Source: DASVTR01 sp033855775
Lineage (GTDB): Bacteria > Acidobacteriota > Blastocatellia > Pyrinomonadales > Pyrinomonadaceae
Assembly (NCBI GenBank): GCA_033855775.1
Contig: JAWVFT010000054.1
Coordinates: forward strand, 1 to 50,642
Direction of reading: 5' to 3'
DNA length: 50,642 bases
Under the pieces are notes generated by a model, which worked only from the letters and a program-made list of their open reading frames with translations, searched no databases and was not told where the DNA came from. The position numbers were made by a program, and so were the translations under genes. Shown piece after piece: positions 42,395 to 50,642 of this stretch. The stretch's first letter is position 1. Every line of letters starts with the position of its first letter.

Positions 42395-42520
42395 AGCGAC
42401 GAGACGCGGGGACACGGAGACGCGGAGAGAAGAACTCGCTGACGTTAACATCGGTTTTTATTCACATCGTCTTTTCGCCGCGTCCCCGTGTCCCCGCGTC
42501 TCCGCGTCTCCGCGTCTCGT
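42395..42520. repeat. Octamer-type inverted repeat element between convergent genes
   Basis: The left arm (42397-42428) repeats GACGCGGG/GACACGGA units; the right arm (42478-42520) repeats CCGCGTCT/CCGTGTCC units in the opposite sense. It occupies the whole gap between the stop of the TPR gene (42394) and the stop of the SDR gene (42521). The arms could form a stem of about 30 bp on either transcript, acting as a terminator or 3' stabiliser. The 2602-2727 element is its relative. Confidence 0.8.
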
Positions 42521-43333
42521 CTAACCTCCGTGGCGAAATTCCGGGTAGAGAGTCATGCCGCCGTCAACGAAGACTGTGGAGCCTGTCATGTAGCTGGCTT
42601 CGTCCGAGCAGAGGAAGGCGACGACGGAGGCAATCTCTTCTGTCTGTCCCATGCGTTCGGTCGGAATCTTGCGGAGCAAGTCTTTCATCATCGCAGGATT
42701 TTCCCAGACGTTTTTATTGATGGGCGTTTGAATCGCGCCGGGCGCAATCGTGTTGACGCGCACGCGCTCGGTCGCCAGTTCAAGCGCGAGCGTCTTGCCC
42801 ATCATGTCGAGCCCGGCCTTGGCCGCGCAATAGTGCGCGTAGCCGCCCCACGGAATCACTTGATGAACCGACGAGATGTTGACGATGGCGCCGCCCGTCT
42901 GCGCCTTGACCATCAAACGCGCAGCCCTTTGCGCGCACAGAAACGCGCCCGTCAAATCAACGTCGAGCACCTTTCGCCATGCGTCGAGCGGCATCTCAAG
43001 AAACTCGTGATGAGTCTCCATCCCCGCGTTGTTGACCAGAATGTCTAAGCCGCCGAGCGCGTCAGCCGCGAGCTTGAACATCGCGTCCACCTGCGCTTCG
43101 TCGGAGATGTCGGCCTGCGCGGCCAGAGCTTTTCCGCCGTCGTCCGAGATGAGTTTGACAACTTCGTCGGCGGCTTCCGGGTGGCTCAAATAGTTGACGA
43201 CGACGCTCGCGCCCTCGCGCGCCAAACGCAAGGCTATCGCGCGACCGATGCCGCTGTTGGCTCCGGTCACAAGAGCTTTGCGGCCTTCGAGCCTGCGCGC
43301 CACTGTCTCGTTCGTCTCGTTCGTCTCTGCCAT
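42521..43333 (-). CDS. SDR-family oxidoreductase, glucose 1-dehydrogenase-like
   Basis: 270 residues from the ATG at 43333, with AAGGAAGGG in front; the reading frame is open for 200 more codons but those overlap the glucoamylase gene and are rejected. The Rossmann motif TGANSGIGRA, NNAG, catalytic Ser in NISSVH and Tyr-x3-Lys in YCAAK are all present, followed by TIAPGAIQTPIN and the C-terminal VFVDGGM. It uses NAD(P), probably on a sugar or related alcohol. It is 26 nt after the GH15 gene on the same strand, so both may act on starch-derived sugar. Confidence 0.9.
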   Translation of the reverse strand: MAETNETNETVARRLEGRKALVTGANSGIGRAIALRLAREGASVVVNYLSHPEAADEVVKLISDDGGKALAAQADISDEAQVDAMFKLAADALGGLDILVNNAGMETHHEFLEMPLDAWRKVLDVDLTGAFLCAQRAARLMVKAQTGGAIVNISSVHQVIPWGGYAHYCAAKAGLDMMGKTLALELATERVRVNTIAPGAIQTPINKNVWENPAMMKDLLRKIPTERMGQTEEIASVVAFLCSDEASYMTGSTVFVDGGMTLYPEFRHGG

Positions 43334-43359
43334 TTCCGCTTCCCTTCCTTGAACTAATA

Positions 43360-45741
43360 TTATTGAATCGCGATGGTGAAATCGCGCCCTTCCCAACGCT
43401 GTTCCTGCGTCCAGTAAAAGGTGAACTGCAAGACTTCGCCGGGCTTGAGTTCGCCCGCCGCAAACTCGTGGGAATAAAGTCCGAGGCCGTCGTCGAAGAG
43501 TTCCGTATCGTGAGCGGCAATCCAATGATTCGCCGTCCAGTGAAGGCGCGCGGGCTTGTCCGTCTCGATGCGCAGCGGAGCGTCCGAGCGCGCCGCGTGC
43601 AGCTTGTGATTGAAGAGCCAGACCTGCATGTCGCTCTTCAGTTGTTGGACGACGTAGCGTTCGTGCAGCGGTTCGATGAGGTCGCAGACGCGGCGGTCGC
43701 GGCTGGAAAGCAGGAGCTTGATGTACTCCGCGTGCGCCCACACGAGCGGCATCGCGGAGCCGGTCGGGCGACCGAAGAACATGAGTTTTTCCGCGATGTC
43801 TTCGGTGTCCCAGATTTGCTCTGGAATCATCGCGCCGCGATGGGCGAAGCATTCGAGAGCCTTGACATAATCGCTGGCATCGCGCCCGGCGGCGATTTCG
43901 TAGTGCGCGCGCTCGCCCGTCAAGAGCGGCCAAGCGCGCCCGACGCCCGTTCCGTCGAAAGCCTCGCCGTCAGCCTTCTGTCCATAGCCGTCATGATTGT
44001 AGCGATGCCATGCGGGGCCGCAAGGCGTCTCAACCTTCAAGACCGTATCGTAGACGGCGAGCGTCTTTAAGACATGCTCATCGGTCGGCGTGCGGATGCC
44101 GTAGCGGACGAGTTCGAGAAAGCCGCCGTCGATGATGTCGTAGACGGGAAAGCCGGATTGCTCGGCGGGAATATTGTTGATGTGTATGACGCCCGTGTTC
44201 GGGTCGCGGTCGCTTTCGAGCGTGCCGGGGTCGAGCGATTCGAGCCGGACGTAATACTCGCTCTTGCCGTCGAGCGTGCCGCGCGTGGTGAAAGTCCAGC
44301 GTTCGATGTTGCTGGCCCAGAAGTCCGCTATGCGGCGACAGAGCTTCGCGCATTGCGCATCACCACGACGCTCAGCCATCTCCGCGGCGCAGATGAGGGC
44401 GGCAATCTCCGCGCTCAGAGTCGAAGGCGAGATGCCCGCATCCTCTTCCCAACGCTCCTGCGGCGAGGCAGGCCCGTGCCGCATGATGTATGAAGCGGCG
44501 GCTCGCGCCATCGGATACGGGTCGCAGTCTCCGAGCAGCCCGAGCGTGTCGAGCCGCCAAGCGAGCATGATTGGAAAAGCCACTTCGTCTAACTGAATGC
44601 CTGTCCAATATGGGCGACCGTCAACCCAACAATTCTGCGGCATCCCGCCGTCTGGAAACTGTATGGCTGAGAGATAACGCAGGACGCGCAAGGGCAATGC
44701 TGTGTCTCCGGCGGCGAGCGCGCCCGACGCCGAGTGGCACAAATCGCGCGGCCAGACCAGATGATAACCGCCGATGTCCTGGTCGCCATGAATCTCGCCC
44801 CACGGAATCGAGAGCGAAGCGCAGAGCGCGCCGGGATGCGTGCGGTCTTCGTGCGCGCGGATGACCATCGCGCTCGTCCAGTAAGTGCGCCCGCCGTCGT
44901 GGCTCTGGTCGCTCAAGTCCGCCAGCCCGTCACAGTAATCGTGCCAGCCCTTTTGATACTCGTCGCGCGCTCGCTCCCAACCGCGCTCAAGCGAGCCGAA
45001 CGCATGACGCGCGGCCTCTTCGACGTTGCCGCCGAAGCCAATCGCCAGCGTCCATTCGCGCGCCTCAGTCAAATCGAGTTGGCCCATCAAGGCGACGTTG
45101 CCGCCGGTCGCCGAAGCGAACTCCCAATCCATGCGCATGTTGTCGCGCAAGTCCGTCCAGCCGTCGCTTGAGCCGACGAAGCCGCAAGAGCGTTTGAGAA
45201 AACGGATGGAAGCGACGATGGCCAGAGCCGTGCCGGAACGTTCCGCCACGAGACATTCGCGCCCGTCAATCGTCGCGGCGCGAGCGTTGTTGCCCATCCC
45301 TTGATTGCCCAGATGCGGAGCGACGAGCGTGAACAGTTGATAATTCTTAGCTCCCGGCTGAAGAGCTTCGTAGCGAGTTTGCACAAGGACGACGGGCGCG
45401 AGCGGGTCTGTTAGCGTTTCCTTGACGAGCCGATAGCGTCCGCCCGCATCGGAGTTGGTCTGGCGAAAGTGCAGGGCGCGCTCGTCCGCGTAGTCGAGAT
45501 GATGATGAAGGTCGCGCTTCTCTTCGTGGAAAAAAGTTTTGCCGTCCGTGATGAGATACTGCGCATCGCGCGTGTTCGCGCAGTCAACGCGCGGGTAGTA
45601 GATTTCGTTGAGGATGCCGTAGGCGAGCGTGAACCAGACGGGCGAGCTTTCCGCGAGGGCCGTGCCGATGCCTTCCTTTGAACTCGAAGTCCATTTCGGC
45701 GCGCTGCCCGGATGCCCGAAGGCTTCAACAGTATTCGCCAA
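43360..45741 (-). CDS. GH15 glucoamylase
   Basis: 793 residues, TTG start at 45741 with GAGG about 10 nt upstream. The N-terminal part (to about residue 265) is the super-beta-sandwich domain of prokaryotic glucoamylases. The (alpha/alpha)6 catalytic domain follows, with GGYHLVWPRDL near 325, the catalytic acid region ERWEEDAGISPST (about 429-441) and the second Glu region PEQIWDTEDI. It releases glucose from the non-reducing ends of starch or glycogen. No clear signal peptide is present, so it probably acts on intracellular glycogen. Confidence 0.9.
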   Translation of the reverse strand: MANTVEAFGHPGSAPKWTSSSKEGIGTALAESSPVWFTLAYGILNEIYYPRVDCANTRDAQYLITDGKTFFHEEKRDLHHHLDYADERALHFRQTNSDAGGRYRLVKETLTDPLAPVVLVQTRYEALQPGAKNYQLFTLVAPHLGNQGMGNNARAATIDGRECLVAERSGTALAIVASIRFLKRSCGFVGSSDGWTDLRDNMRMDWEFASATGGNVALMGQLDLTEAREWTLAIGFGGNVEEAARHAFGSLERGWERARDEYQKGWHDYCDGLADLSDQSHDGGRTYWTSAMVIRAHEDRTHPGALCASLSIPWGEIHGDQDIGGYHLVWPRDLCHSASGALAAGDTALPLRVLRYLSAIQFPDGGMPQNCWVDGRPYWTGIQLDEVAFPIMLAWRLDTLGLLGDCDPYPMARAAASYIMRHGPASPQERWEEDAGISPSTLSAEIAALICAAEMAERRGDAQCAKLCRRIADFWASNIERWTFTTRGTLDGKSEYYVRLESLDPGTLESDRDPNTGVIHINNIPAEQSGFPVYDIIDGGFLELVRYGIRTPTDEHVLKTLAVYDTVLKVETPCGPAWHRYNHDGYGQKADGEAFDGTGVGRAWPLLTGERAHYEIAAGRDASDYVKALECFAHRGAMIPEQIWDTEDIAEKLMFFGRPTGSAMPLVWAHAEYIKLLLSSRDRRVCDLIEPLHERYVVQQLKSDMQVWLFNHKLHAARSDAPLRIETDKPARLHWTANHWIAAHDTELFDDGLGLYSHEFAAGELKPGEVLQFTFYWTQEQRWEGRDFTIAIQ

Positions 45742-45828
45742 AGTTTACACAACCTCGCAAACGACAGTCTTGGAAGAGAACGAGCAGACTATACCTCAAC
45801 CGTCGCCAAAGACAAGAAAAGAGATGAG

Positions 45829-45949
45829 AGAAAATGTTGAGCGCGAAGGCGCGGCGTTGATGGATGAATGAGCGCGGAAGCGACGGTGATGAATGAAGCA
45901 AAGCCTCTCTTTCATCCATCGCACTGCGCCCTCGCGCTCAACGTTTTCT
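45829..45949. repeat. Long inverted repeat element upstream of GH15
   Basis: GAGAAAATGTTGAGCGCGAA (45829 on) and its mirror ending CGCGCTCAACGTTTTCT (to 45949) form arms of about 40 bp with few mismatches, and a centre of about 40 nt. The right end touches the stop codon of the 345-residue exported protein gene. Its base sequence differs from the heptamer elements but position and architecture are the same. Confidence 0.75.
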
Positions 45950-46987
45950 TCAAGGCTCGATGGACATCTTGAGAACGTTGGTCATCGGCTGTCGCTCAAT
46001 CTTCCCGGTCTTGAGCACGACGAGAATCTGGCCGTTCTCAACCGTCACGCGGCGCACGCCCGTCATGTATCGCTCGACGCGCAGGCCGTCGCGCGTCTCG
46101 ATGATAAGACGCGGGCCGCTCGCAACCGGCTCAGCCGTCGTGGCGGCAGCAGTCGTCTCGGCAGGAGTTTCTTCGGGCGCGGCTGGCGGCTGAGTTTTTT
46201 TGATGGTCGGCGTGGGCCTTGTGCGCGTCGTGCGCGGCGTCGTCGCGCGCGGGCTGCGTGGGCGACGCGTGCGCGTTGGTCTGGGCGCGGGGCGCGCAGG
46301 CGCTTCCGTCTCGCCGGTTGCTGGCTGCGAAGTTTCGGTCGGCTGTTCAGTCGCGGCCACAGCGGGCGACTGCGACGGTTGAGGCTCAGGAGTTTTCTCG
46401 ACAGTCTCCACTATCGGCTCGTCAATGCGCGCGCCCGTCGCCGTCACGCGCTTCGTTTTTCTGCCGGGAAGCGCAGGCTGCGATTCGGGCGACGCAATCG
46501 GCTCGGCCTCGCGCGCCTCGCCGACGATGGGCTCGAAGGCTCCTGAGAAACGAATGCGAAAAGTCCCTTTGTCGTCGTTCGGGCTGCGTGCTTCGATGCG
46601 CAGAATCAAGGCTTCGTCGCGCTTGAAGTAAATGGTCTTTGAAGAACTGCTCGACACCGCGCCCGCATACATGCTGAGCTTCGCCAGCGGGCGCAAGGCT
46701 CCCGCCGTAAAGAGGTCAACGTCGCCGTTCAAGTTACTACTCTCAACCGTCAGCACGAGGTCGCCGGGAACGCCCGCGAGCGAGAAGAAGTATCTGGTCA
46801 AACGCGAGTCGCCGACATCGCGCGGCGTAATCGTGCCGCTGATTTCATCGGAGCGAACGGGCGTCGGAAACTCTATGTCGGTGGACTGCGCCGCCGCGCC
46901 GACTGATAGACAAAGCAACAACGCGAGCGCGCCGCCCAAGAGAATCAAACGACGTGTCGGTTGAAGAGGAGCGTGGACAATCTTCAT
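45950..46987 (-). CDS. Exported protein with Pro/Thr-rich linker
   Basis: 345 residues from the ATG at 46987, which has AAGGAG six bases upstream; an earlier ATG in the same frame has none. A signal peptide (ILLGGALALLLCLSVGAAAQ) is followed by a beta-rich domain of ~110 residues (SDEISGTITPRDVGDSRLTR, GDVDLFT, TFRIRFSGAF) resembling a bacterial pre-peptidase-type beta-sandwich. A ~110-residue Pro/Thr/Arg-rich disordered linker comes next, and then a short conserved end (LIIETRDGLRVERY...LKMSIEP). Function is unknown. Confidence 0.6.
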   Translation of the reverse strand: MKIVHAPLQPTRRLILLGGALALLLCLSVGAAAQSTDIEFPTPVRSDEISGTITPRDVGDSRLTRYFFSLAGVPGDLVLTVESSNLNGDVDLFTAGALRPLAKLSMYAGAVSSSSSKTIYFKRDEALILRIEARSPNDDKGTFRIRFSGAFEPIVGEAREAEPIASPESQPALPGRKTKRVTATGARIDEPIVETVEKTPEPQPSQSPAVAATEQPTETSQPATGETEAPARPAPRPTRTRRPRSPRATTPRTTRTRPTPTIKKTQPPAAPEETPAETTAAATTAEPVASGPRLIIETRDGLRVERYMTGVRRVTVENGQILVVLKTGKIERQPMTNVLKMSIEP

Positions 46988-47142
46988 CAAGGCTCCTTGA
47001 ATGGACAAGAATCCTGCCGGCCGTAATTTTGGACGAGCGCGAGCAGTTGAAATCATGCTCACTCCGGCTCGCCTGAAATATTGTAAGGGTAACAGATTCG
47101 GAAGAAGAATCGAATCTTGAAAGAGAGATGAAAGCGAAGGAT

Positions 47143-47227
<85 letters not shown>

Positions 47228-47302
47228 TCGAACGTCGCTTGCCGCCACGCCGTTTCTAAATTACCAGAGAGCGAGGGCAAGCGACAAATAGCTTTCGGAC
47301 TA

Positions 47303-47770
47303 TTACTTCTGCGCGGGCGATTGCTGTCCCTGCGGGCTGGCGGCGGCTGGCGCAGATTGAGCGGGCGCGGCGGCGGCTGGCGAAGCGTTGGTCGCCGGAG
47401 GCGTCGCGCCGCCTGTGTCAGCGGGAGCGGCGTTCGTGTTCGCCGGAGTCTCGCCTGCGGGCGCGGGCGTGACCGGAGTGGCCGGAGATGCTTGCGGCTG
47501 CGCAGTCTCTTCCGACTCGCCCTGCACCACCGAGTGCGAACCCGTCACAGCCGGGAACGAGAGAGCCAGACCGAGGAGCATGAAGGCGGCGGCGGCTCCG
47601 ATGGTAATCTTGGCCAGCAAAGTCTGCGTGCCGCGCGGGCCGAAAGCCGTGCTCGAAACGCTGCTCGAAAAGAGCGCGCCCGCATCAGCCTTGCCCGGCT
47701 GCAACAACACGGAGACGACCATCACGATGCACGCCAGAATAAAGAGTGTATATAAAACGTAAGTCAACAA
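47303..47770 (-). CDS. secG: Preprotein translocase subunit SecG
   Basis: 155 residues. The N-terminal 75 residues are SecG: a first helix (YVLYTLFILACIVMVVSVLL), then QPGKADAGALFSSSVSSTAFG, including the conserved loop before the second helix. SecG assists SecYEG in export. The remaining ~80 residues are a Pro/Ala/Gln-rich tail, longer than usual. The start is TTG at 47770, chosen because GAGG lies eight bases upstream and no ATG is available nearby. It follows tpiA, a common arrangement. Confidence 0.92.
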   Translation of the reverse strand: MLTYVLYTLFILACIVMVVSVLLQPGKADAGALFSSSVSSTAFGPRGTQTLLAKITIGAAAAFMLLGLALSFPAVTGSHSVVQGESEETAQPQASPATPVTPAPAGETPANTNAAPADTGGATPPATNASPAAAAPAQSAPAAASPQGQQSPAQK

Positions 47771-47797
47771 AATACTGTCCTCAAAAGAGTGGTCAGC

Positions 47798-47826
47798 AGC
47801 CAGCCAAAAAAAAGCGCCCGCTGGCT
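47798..47826 (-). terminator. Possible hairpin between tpiA and secG
   Basis: AGCCAGC (47798-47804) and GCTGGCT (47820-47826) are inverted copies flanking a loop with eight T on the minus strand. It begins in the tpiA stop codon. The T-run is in the loop, so this may be an attenuator or a processing site instead of a full terminator. Confidence 0.35.
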
Positions 47827-48583
47827 ATTGATTATATTTGACAATCTGCGCGAAGCTTTCAGCCTTGAGGCTGGCTCCGCCGACGAGCGCGCCGTCTATG
47901 TCGGATTGCTTCATCAAGCTGGCGATGTTGTCCGGCTTGACTGAGCCGCCGTAGAGAATCCGCAGTTTGTCGGCGGCGGCGTCAGAGTGCTGCGCGCGTA
48001 AAACGCGCCGGATAAACGCGTGCATTTCCTGCGCTTGCTCCGGCGTCGCTGTGCGTCCCGTCCCGATAGCCCAGACAGGCTCGTAAGCGACGATAATACG
48101 TTCCATGTCCGAGACTGTCAACCCGCCGAGTCCGCCGCTCAACTGCCCGTTAACGACGCGTTCGGCGATGCCCTGATCGCGCTGTTCCAGCGTCTCTCCG
48201 ACGCAGACAATGGCGGTCAAACCGGCCACGAGCGCGGCCTGCGTCTTGCGCCTGACGAAATCATCAGTCTCACAATAATACTGTCGGCGCTCGGAATGGC
48301 CGATGATGACGTGCGTGGCTCCGGCGTCTTGCAGCATGTCTGCGGCAATCTCGCCAGTGTGCGCGCCCTGCTCAACTTCCGTCGAACAATTCTGCCCGGC
48401 GATGTTGATGTTCGAGCCTTCGAGCCTGTCCGCCACCGTCTTAATCGCCGTGAAGACAGGCGCAATCACAATCTCGCAATGATTCGCCCCGACGACCAAA
48501 GGCTTCAGAGCCAGAGCCGTCTCGACCGACTCCGCAATCGTCTTGTACATCTTCCAGTTTCCGGCAATGACAGGTTTTTTCAT
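47825..48583 (-). CDS. tpiA: Triosephosphate isomerase
   Basis: 252 residues from the ATG at 48583. It interconverts dihydroxyacetone phosphate and glyceraldehyde-3-phosphate in glycolysis. Active-site elements are all visible: AGNWKM (Lys), GHSERR (His), AYEPVWAIGTG (catalytic Glu and loop 6) and LYGGSVKPDN (phosphate site). It lies after pgk, from which it is separated by a repeat element that leaves no obvious Shine-Dalgarno sequence. Confidence 0.97.
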   Translation of the reverse strand: MKKPVIAGNWKMYKTIAESVETALALKPLVVGANHCEIVIAPVFTAIKTVADRLEGSNINIAGQNCSTEVEQGAHTGEIAADMLQDAGATHVIIGHSERRQYYCETDDFVRRKTQAALVAGLTAIVCVGETLEQRDQGIAERVVNGQLSGGLGGLTVSDMERIIVAYEPVWAIGTGRTATPEQAQEMHAFIRRVLRAQHSDAAADKLRILYGGSVKPDNIASLMKQSDIDGALVGGASLKAESFAQIVKYNQ

Positions 48584-48596
48584 AAGCAAATGTCGG

Positions 48597-48644
48597 TGGT
48601 TGGGGGTTGGAGTTTAAGAAAGTATTACTCTTCCCTAACCCCTA
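48597..48644. repeat. Heptamer-type inverted repeat element between pgk and tpiA
   Basis: The left arm GGTTGGGGGTTGGAG (48598 on) and the right arm CCCTAACCCCTAA (48633 on) are opposed GGGGTTR-type units around a short loop. The stop codon of pgk (TAG, 48644-48642) is contributed by the right arm. It is a short version of the element inside the chelatase gene at 39892-39988. Confidence 0.75.
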
Positions 48645-49841
48645 ATCTTTATCATTAAGAGCGGCGACTCCCGGCAGTTCGTCTCCGGCAAGAAATTCGA
48701 GCGTGGCTCCGCCGCCGGTGGAGATGTGCGTGATGCGGTCGGCGACTCCGGCCTGCGTGATGGCGGCGACCGAATCGCCGCCGCCGACGATGACCGTCGC
48801 GCCATTGTCCGCGGCCTCCGCGACGGCTCGCGCGATGCCGACCGTGCCTTCCTCAAAACCCTTCTCTTCAAAGACGCCCATCGGCCCGTTCCAGATGACT
48901 GTCTTCGCCCCGCGCAGAGCTTCGCTGAATCGCGCGATGGTTTCAACTCCGATGTCCAAGCCGACGAGTCCGGCGTTAGTAAACTCTATGGGAATCGTCT
49001 TGCGACTGTTGAGCGGGTCGAAGCTGTCAACGACCTGATGGTCTGTCGGCAGCAACAATTCGACGCCCGCTTGCTCGGCCCGCTGCTTGATTTCCAGAGC
49101 CGTGTCGAGCATATCGTTTTCGACCAGCGACTTGCCGACCGTGAAGCCTTCGGCCTTGAAGAAGGTGTAAGCCATCGCGCCGCCGATGAGCAGTTTGTCC
49201 ACCTTCCTGTCAATCAGAGCGTCGATGACCGGAATCTTGTCAGAGACTTTCGCGCCGCCGAGGATGGCGACAAACGGATGCTCCGGATTGCTGATGACGC
49301 GGCCCAGATAATCCAACTCCTTCTGCATCAGCAAGCCTGCGGCGGCGCGGTTGACGTGCTTCGTAATCCCCGCGGTCGAAGCGTGCGCGCGATGAGCCGC
49401 GCCGAACGCGTCGTTGACGTAGAGCTTATCGCACAGGCTCGCCAACTCTGCGGCGAACGCGTCGTCGTTCTTCTCTTCCTCAGGATGAAAGCGCAGGTTT
49501 TCGAGCAGCAACACTTCGCCATCTTCAAGCGCGTCAACTTTCTGCCGCGCCGCTTCGCCAACGCAATCATCCGCGAACGCGACGGGCTGGCCGAGCAGAC
49601 CAGACAAGTGCTCGGCCACTGGCCGCAAGCTGTACTTCTCAACGCGCTCGCCCTTCGGTCTTCCAAGGTGCGAAGCGAGAATCACACGCGCGCCCTGCTC
49701 GACGGCACATTGAATAGTCGGCAACGACGCGCGAATCCGCGTGTCGTCGTCAACGTGGCCGTCCTTGATGGGAACGTTGAAATCAACGCGAATGAAAACG
49801 CGCTGGCCTTTCAAGTCGAGGTCTTTGATGGAAAGTTTCAT
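48642..49841 (-). CDS. pgk: Phosphoglycerate kinase
   Basis: 399 residues from the ATG at 49841 (MKLSIKDLDLKG). The upstream extension to 49904 only reads through a repeat element and is rejected. Family signatures are RVDFNVP, LASHLGRPKGE (phosphoglycerate site), LGGAKVSDK, NGPMGVFE and GGGDSVAAI (nucleotide site). It produces ATP from 1,3-bisphosphoglycerate. No clear Shine-Dalgarno sequence is present since the element starts a few bases away. Confidence 0.97.
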   Translation of the reverse strand: MKLSIKDLDLKGQRVFIRVDFNVPIKDGHVDDDTRIRASLPTIQCAVEQGARVILASHLGRPKGERVEKYSLRPVAEHLSGLLGQPVAFADDCVGEAARQKVDALEDGEVLLLENLRFHPEEEKNDDAFAAELASLCDKLYVNDAFGAAHRAHASTAGITKHVNRAAAGLLMQKELDYLGRVISNPEHPFVAILGGAKVSDKIPVIDALIDRKVDKLLIGGAMAYTFFKAEGFTVGKSLVENDMLDTALEIKQRAEQAGVELLLPTDHQVVDSFDPLNSRKTIPIEFTNAGLVGLDIGVETIARFSEALRGAKTVIWNGPMGVFEEKGFEEGTVGIARAVAEAADNGATVIVGGGDSVAAITQAGVADRITHISTGGGATLEFLAGDELPGVAALNDKD

Positions 49842-49847
49842 AACTAC

Positions 49848-49954
49848 AGTGACGAGTGACGAGTGACAAGTGACGAGCAAGAACAAGTGATGAGACGCGA
49901 GCATTGAGCCGCTGGCTTTAACTCGTCACTTGCCGCTCGTCACTCGTCACTGCT
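49848..49954. repeat. Heptamer-type inverted repeat element between gapA and pgk
   Basis: The left arm (49848-49886) contains GTGACGA, GTGACGA, GTGACAA and GTGACGA; the right arm (49918-49953) contains their reverse complements CTCGTCA, CTTG, CTCGTCA. Its right end GTCACTGCTTTA contains the first part of the gapA stop. It is the near twin of 23222-23329, 26 kb away and in a different operon. Confidence 0.8.
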
Positions 49955-50642
49955 TTACAGTCCTTTGGCGGCGATGTATTTGACCAAATCGCGCACGCGG
50001 CAAGAGTAGCCCCATTCGTTGTCGTACCAGGAGAGAATCTTGACCATGTTGCCGCCGATGACTTTGGTGTATTCGGCGTCAACGATGGAAGAGTTCGGAT
50101 TCTTGCGATAGTCAACGGAGACGAGCGGCTCTTCGGAGAAGGCCAGAATGCCCTTCAACTCTTCGTTGGCCGCGTCCTTCAAAGCCTTGTTGACTTCTTC
50201 CGTGGTCGTCTCTCTTTCGACATCCATCACGACATCCACGAGCGAGACGTTCGGCGTCGGGACTCTGACGCTGATGCCGTCGAACTTGCCTTTGAGTTCG
50301 GGCAGCACGAGGGCGACGGCCTTGGCCGCGCCGGTCGAAGTCGGAATCATAGAGACGGCGGCGGCGCGTGCGCGGCGCAAATCCTTGTGCGGCAAATCGA
50401 GCAACTGCTGGTCGTTGGTGTAGGAGTGAATCGTCGTCATCTGGGCCGCGCGGATGCCGAACTTTTCGTGCATCACCTTGGCGACGGGAGCGAGGCAGTT
50501 GGTCGTGCAGGAAGCGTTGGAGAGCACGTGATGCTCGGCAGGATTGTAGCTCTCTTCGTTGACGCCGAGCACAATCGTGATGTCCTCGTTCTTGGCCGGA
50601 GCGGAGATAATCACCTTCTTGACCGTGCCGCGCAAATGTTTT
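49955..50642 (-). CDS. gapA: Glyceraldehyde-3-phosphate dehydrogenase, C-terminal part (runs off right edge)
   Basis: About 229 residues are visible, beginning KHLRGTVKKVIISAP; the NAD-binding N-terminal domain is outside the window. The catalytic motif SNASCTTNCLAP contains the nucleophilic Cys. Further marks are MTTIHSYTNDQ with the active-site His, STGAAKAV and the C-terminal WYDNEWGYSCRV. It oxidises glyceraldehyde-3-phosphate in glycolysis. It precedes pgk and tpiA on the same strand, a standard glycolytic operon. Confidence 0.97.
   Translation of the reverse strand, partial: KHLRGTVKKVIISAPAKNEDITIVLGVNEESYNPAEHHVLSNASCTTNCLAPVAKVMHEKFGIRAAQMTTIHSYTNDQQLLDLPHKDLRRARAAAVSMIPTSTGAAKAVALVLPELKGKFDGISVRVPTPNVSLVDVVMDVERETTTEEVNKALKDAANEELKGILAFSEEPLVSVDYRKNPNSSIVDAEYTKVIGGNMVKILSWYDNEWGYSCRVRDLVKYIAAKGL

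Noticed and set aside
43334..43933. 200-codon extension in front of the SDR gene
   Set aside because: It overlaps the glucoamylase gene in another frame and has no homology-like features; a good ribosome site precedes the ATG at 43333.
49842..49904. N-terminal extension of pgk (and the similar one of ctaA, 23217-23255) coding for LLVTCHSSL
   Set aside because: Both extensions are translations of the same intergenic heptamer repeat and are not part of either protein family.

Overview
The window is about 50.6 kb of GC-rich bacterial DNA, densely packed and transcribed mostly from the minus strand. The gene content suggests an aerobic Gram-negative bacterium, most likely an Acidobacteriota of the Blastocatellia type. 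The grounds are a PQQ-type sugar dehydrogenase with a DUF4214 tail, exported M1 and M14 peptidases, a split cytochrome b complex with a large multihaem cytochrome, and a BchH-type chelatase. This placement is inference; there is no rRNA gene in the window to settle it.

Layout. Positions 1-13 kb hold mutS (cut by the left edge) behind a nuclease-like gene, ftsH, a 48-residue membrane protein, divergent M14 and M1 peptidases, a stress-protein/zinc-ribbon pair, and a secreted alpha/beta hydrolase coupled to a small exported protein. Positions 13.6-31 kb hold a ferredoxin and then a respiratory supercluster. Read on the minus strand from 30.9 kb down, it encodes Rieske protein, cytochrome b (N and C halves), an eight-haem cytochrome c, a blue-copper-like lipoprotein, haem A synthase, haem O synthase, cytochrome oxidase subunits II, I, III, III' and IV, five small likely accessory proteins (among them a DUF420 protein), and a HEAT/barrel-sandwich membrane protein. 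Positions 31-42 kb hold a glutaredoxin-like protein, the PQQ dehydrogenase and a porphyrin metal-chelatase locus (ATPase/integrin-domain fusion plus a large subunit in two pieces). Positions 41.7-50.6 kb hold a TPR protein, an SDR dehydrogenase, a GH15 glucoamylase, an exported protein, tRNA-Leu(GAG), secG, and the glycolytic run tpiA, pgk, gapA (cut by the right edge).

How the genes fit together. Quinol would be oxidised by the Rieske/cytochrome b/octahaem complex. No small soluble cytochrome c gene is present in the cluster, but a lipoprotein with complete type-1 copper ligands lies exactly between the bc genes and the haem-copper oxidase genes and is the best candidate electron carrier.

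The two most unusual observations are these. (1) The BchH/ChlH-type chelatase subunit is cleanly split into two genes whose order is inverted, the C-terminal half coming before the N-terminal half. (2) There is a family of inverted tandem heptamer or octamer repeat elements, similar in architecture but different in sequence. They fill intercistronic gaps, usually abut or supply the stop codon of the upstream gene, and in two cases lie in frame inside the chelatase genes.
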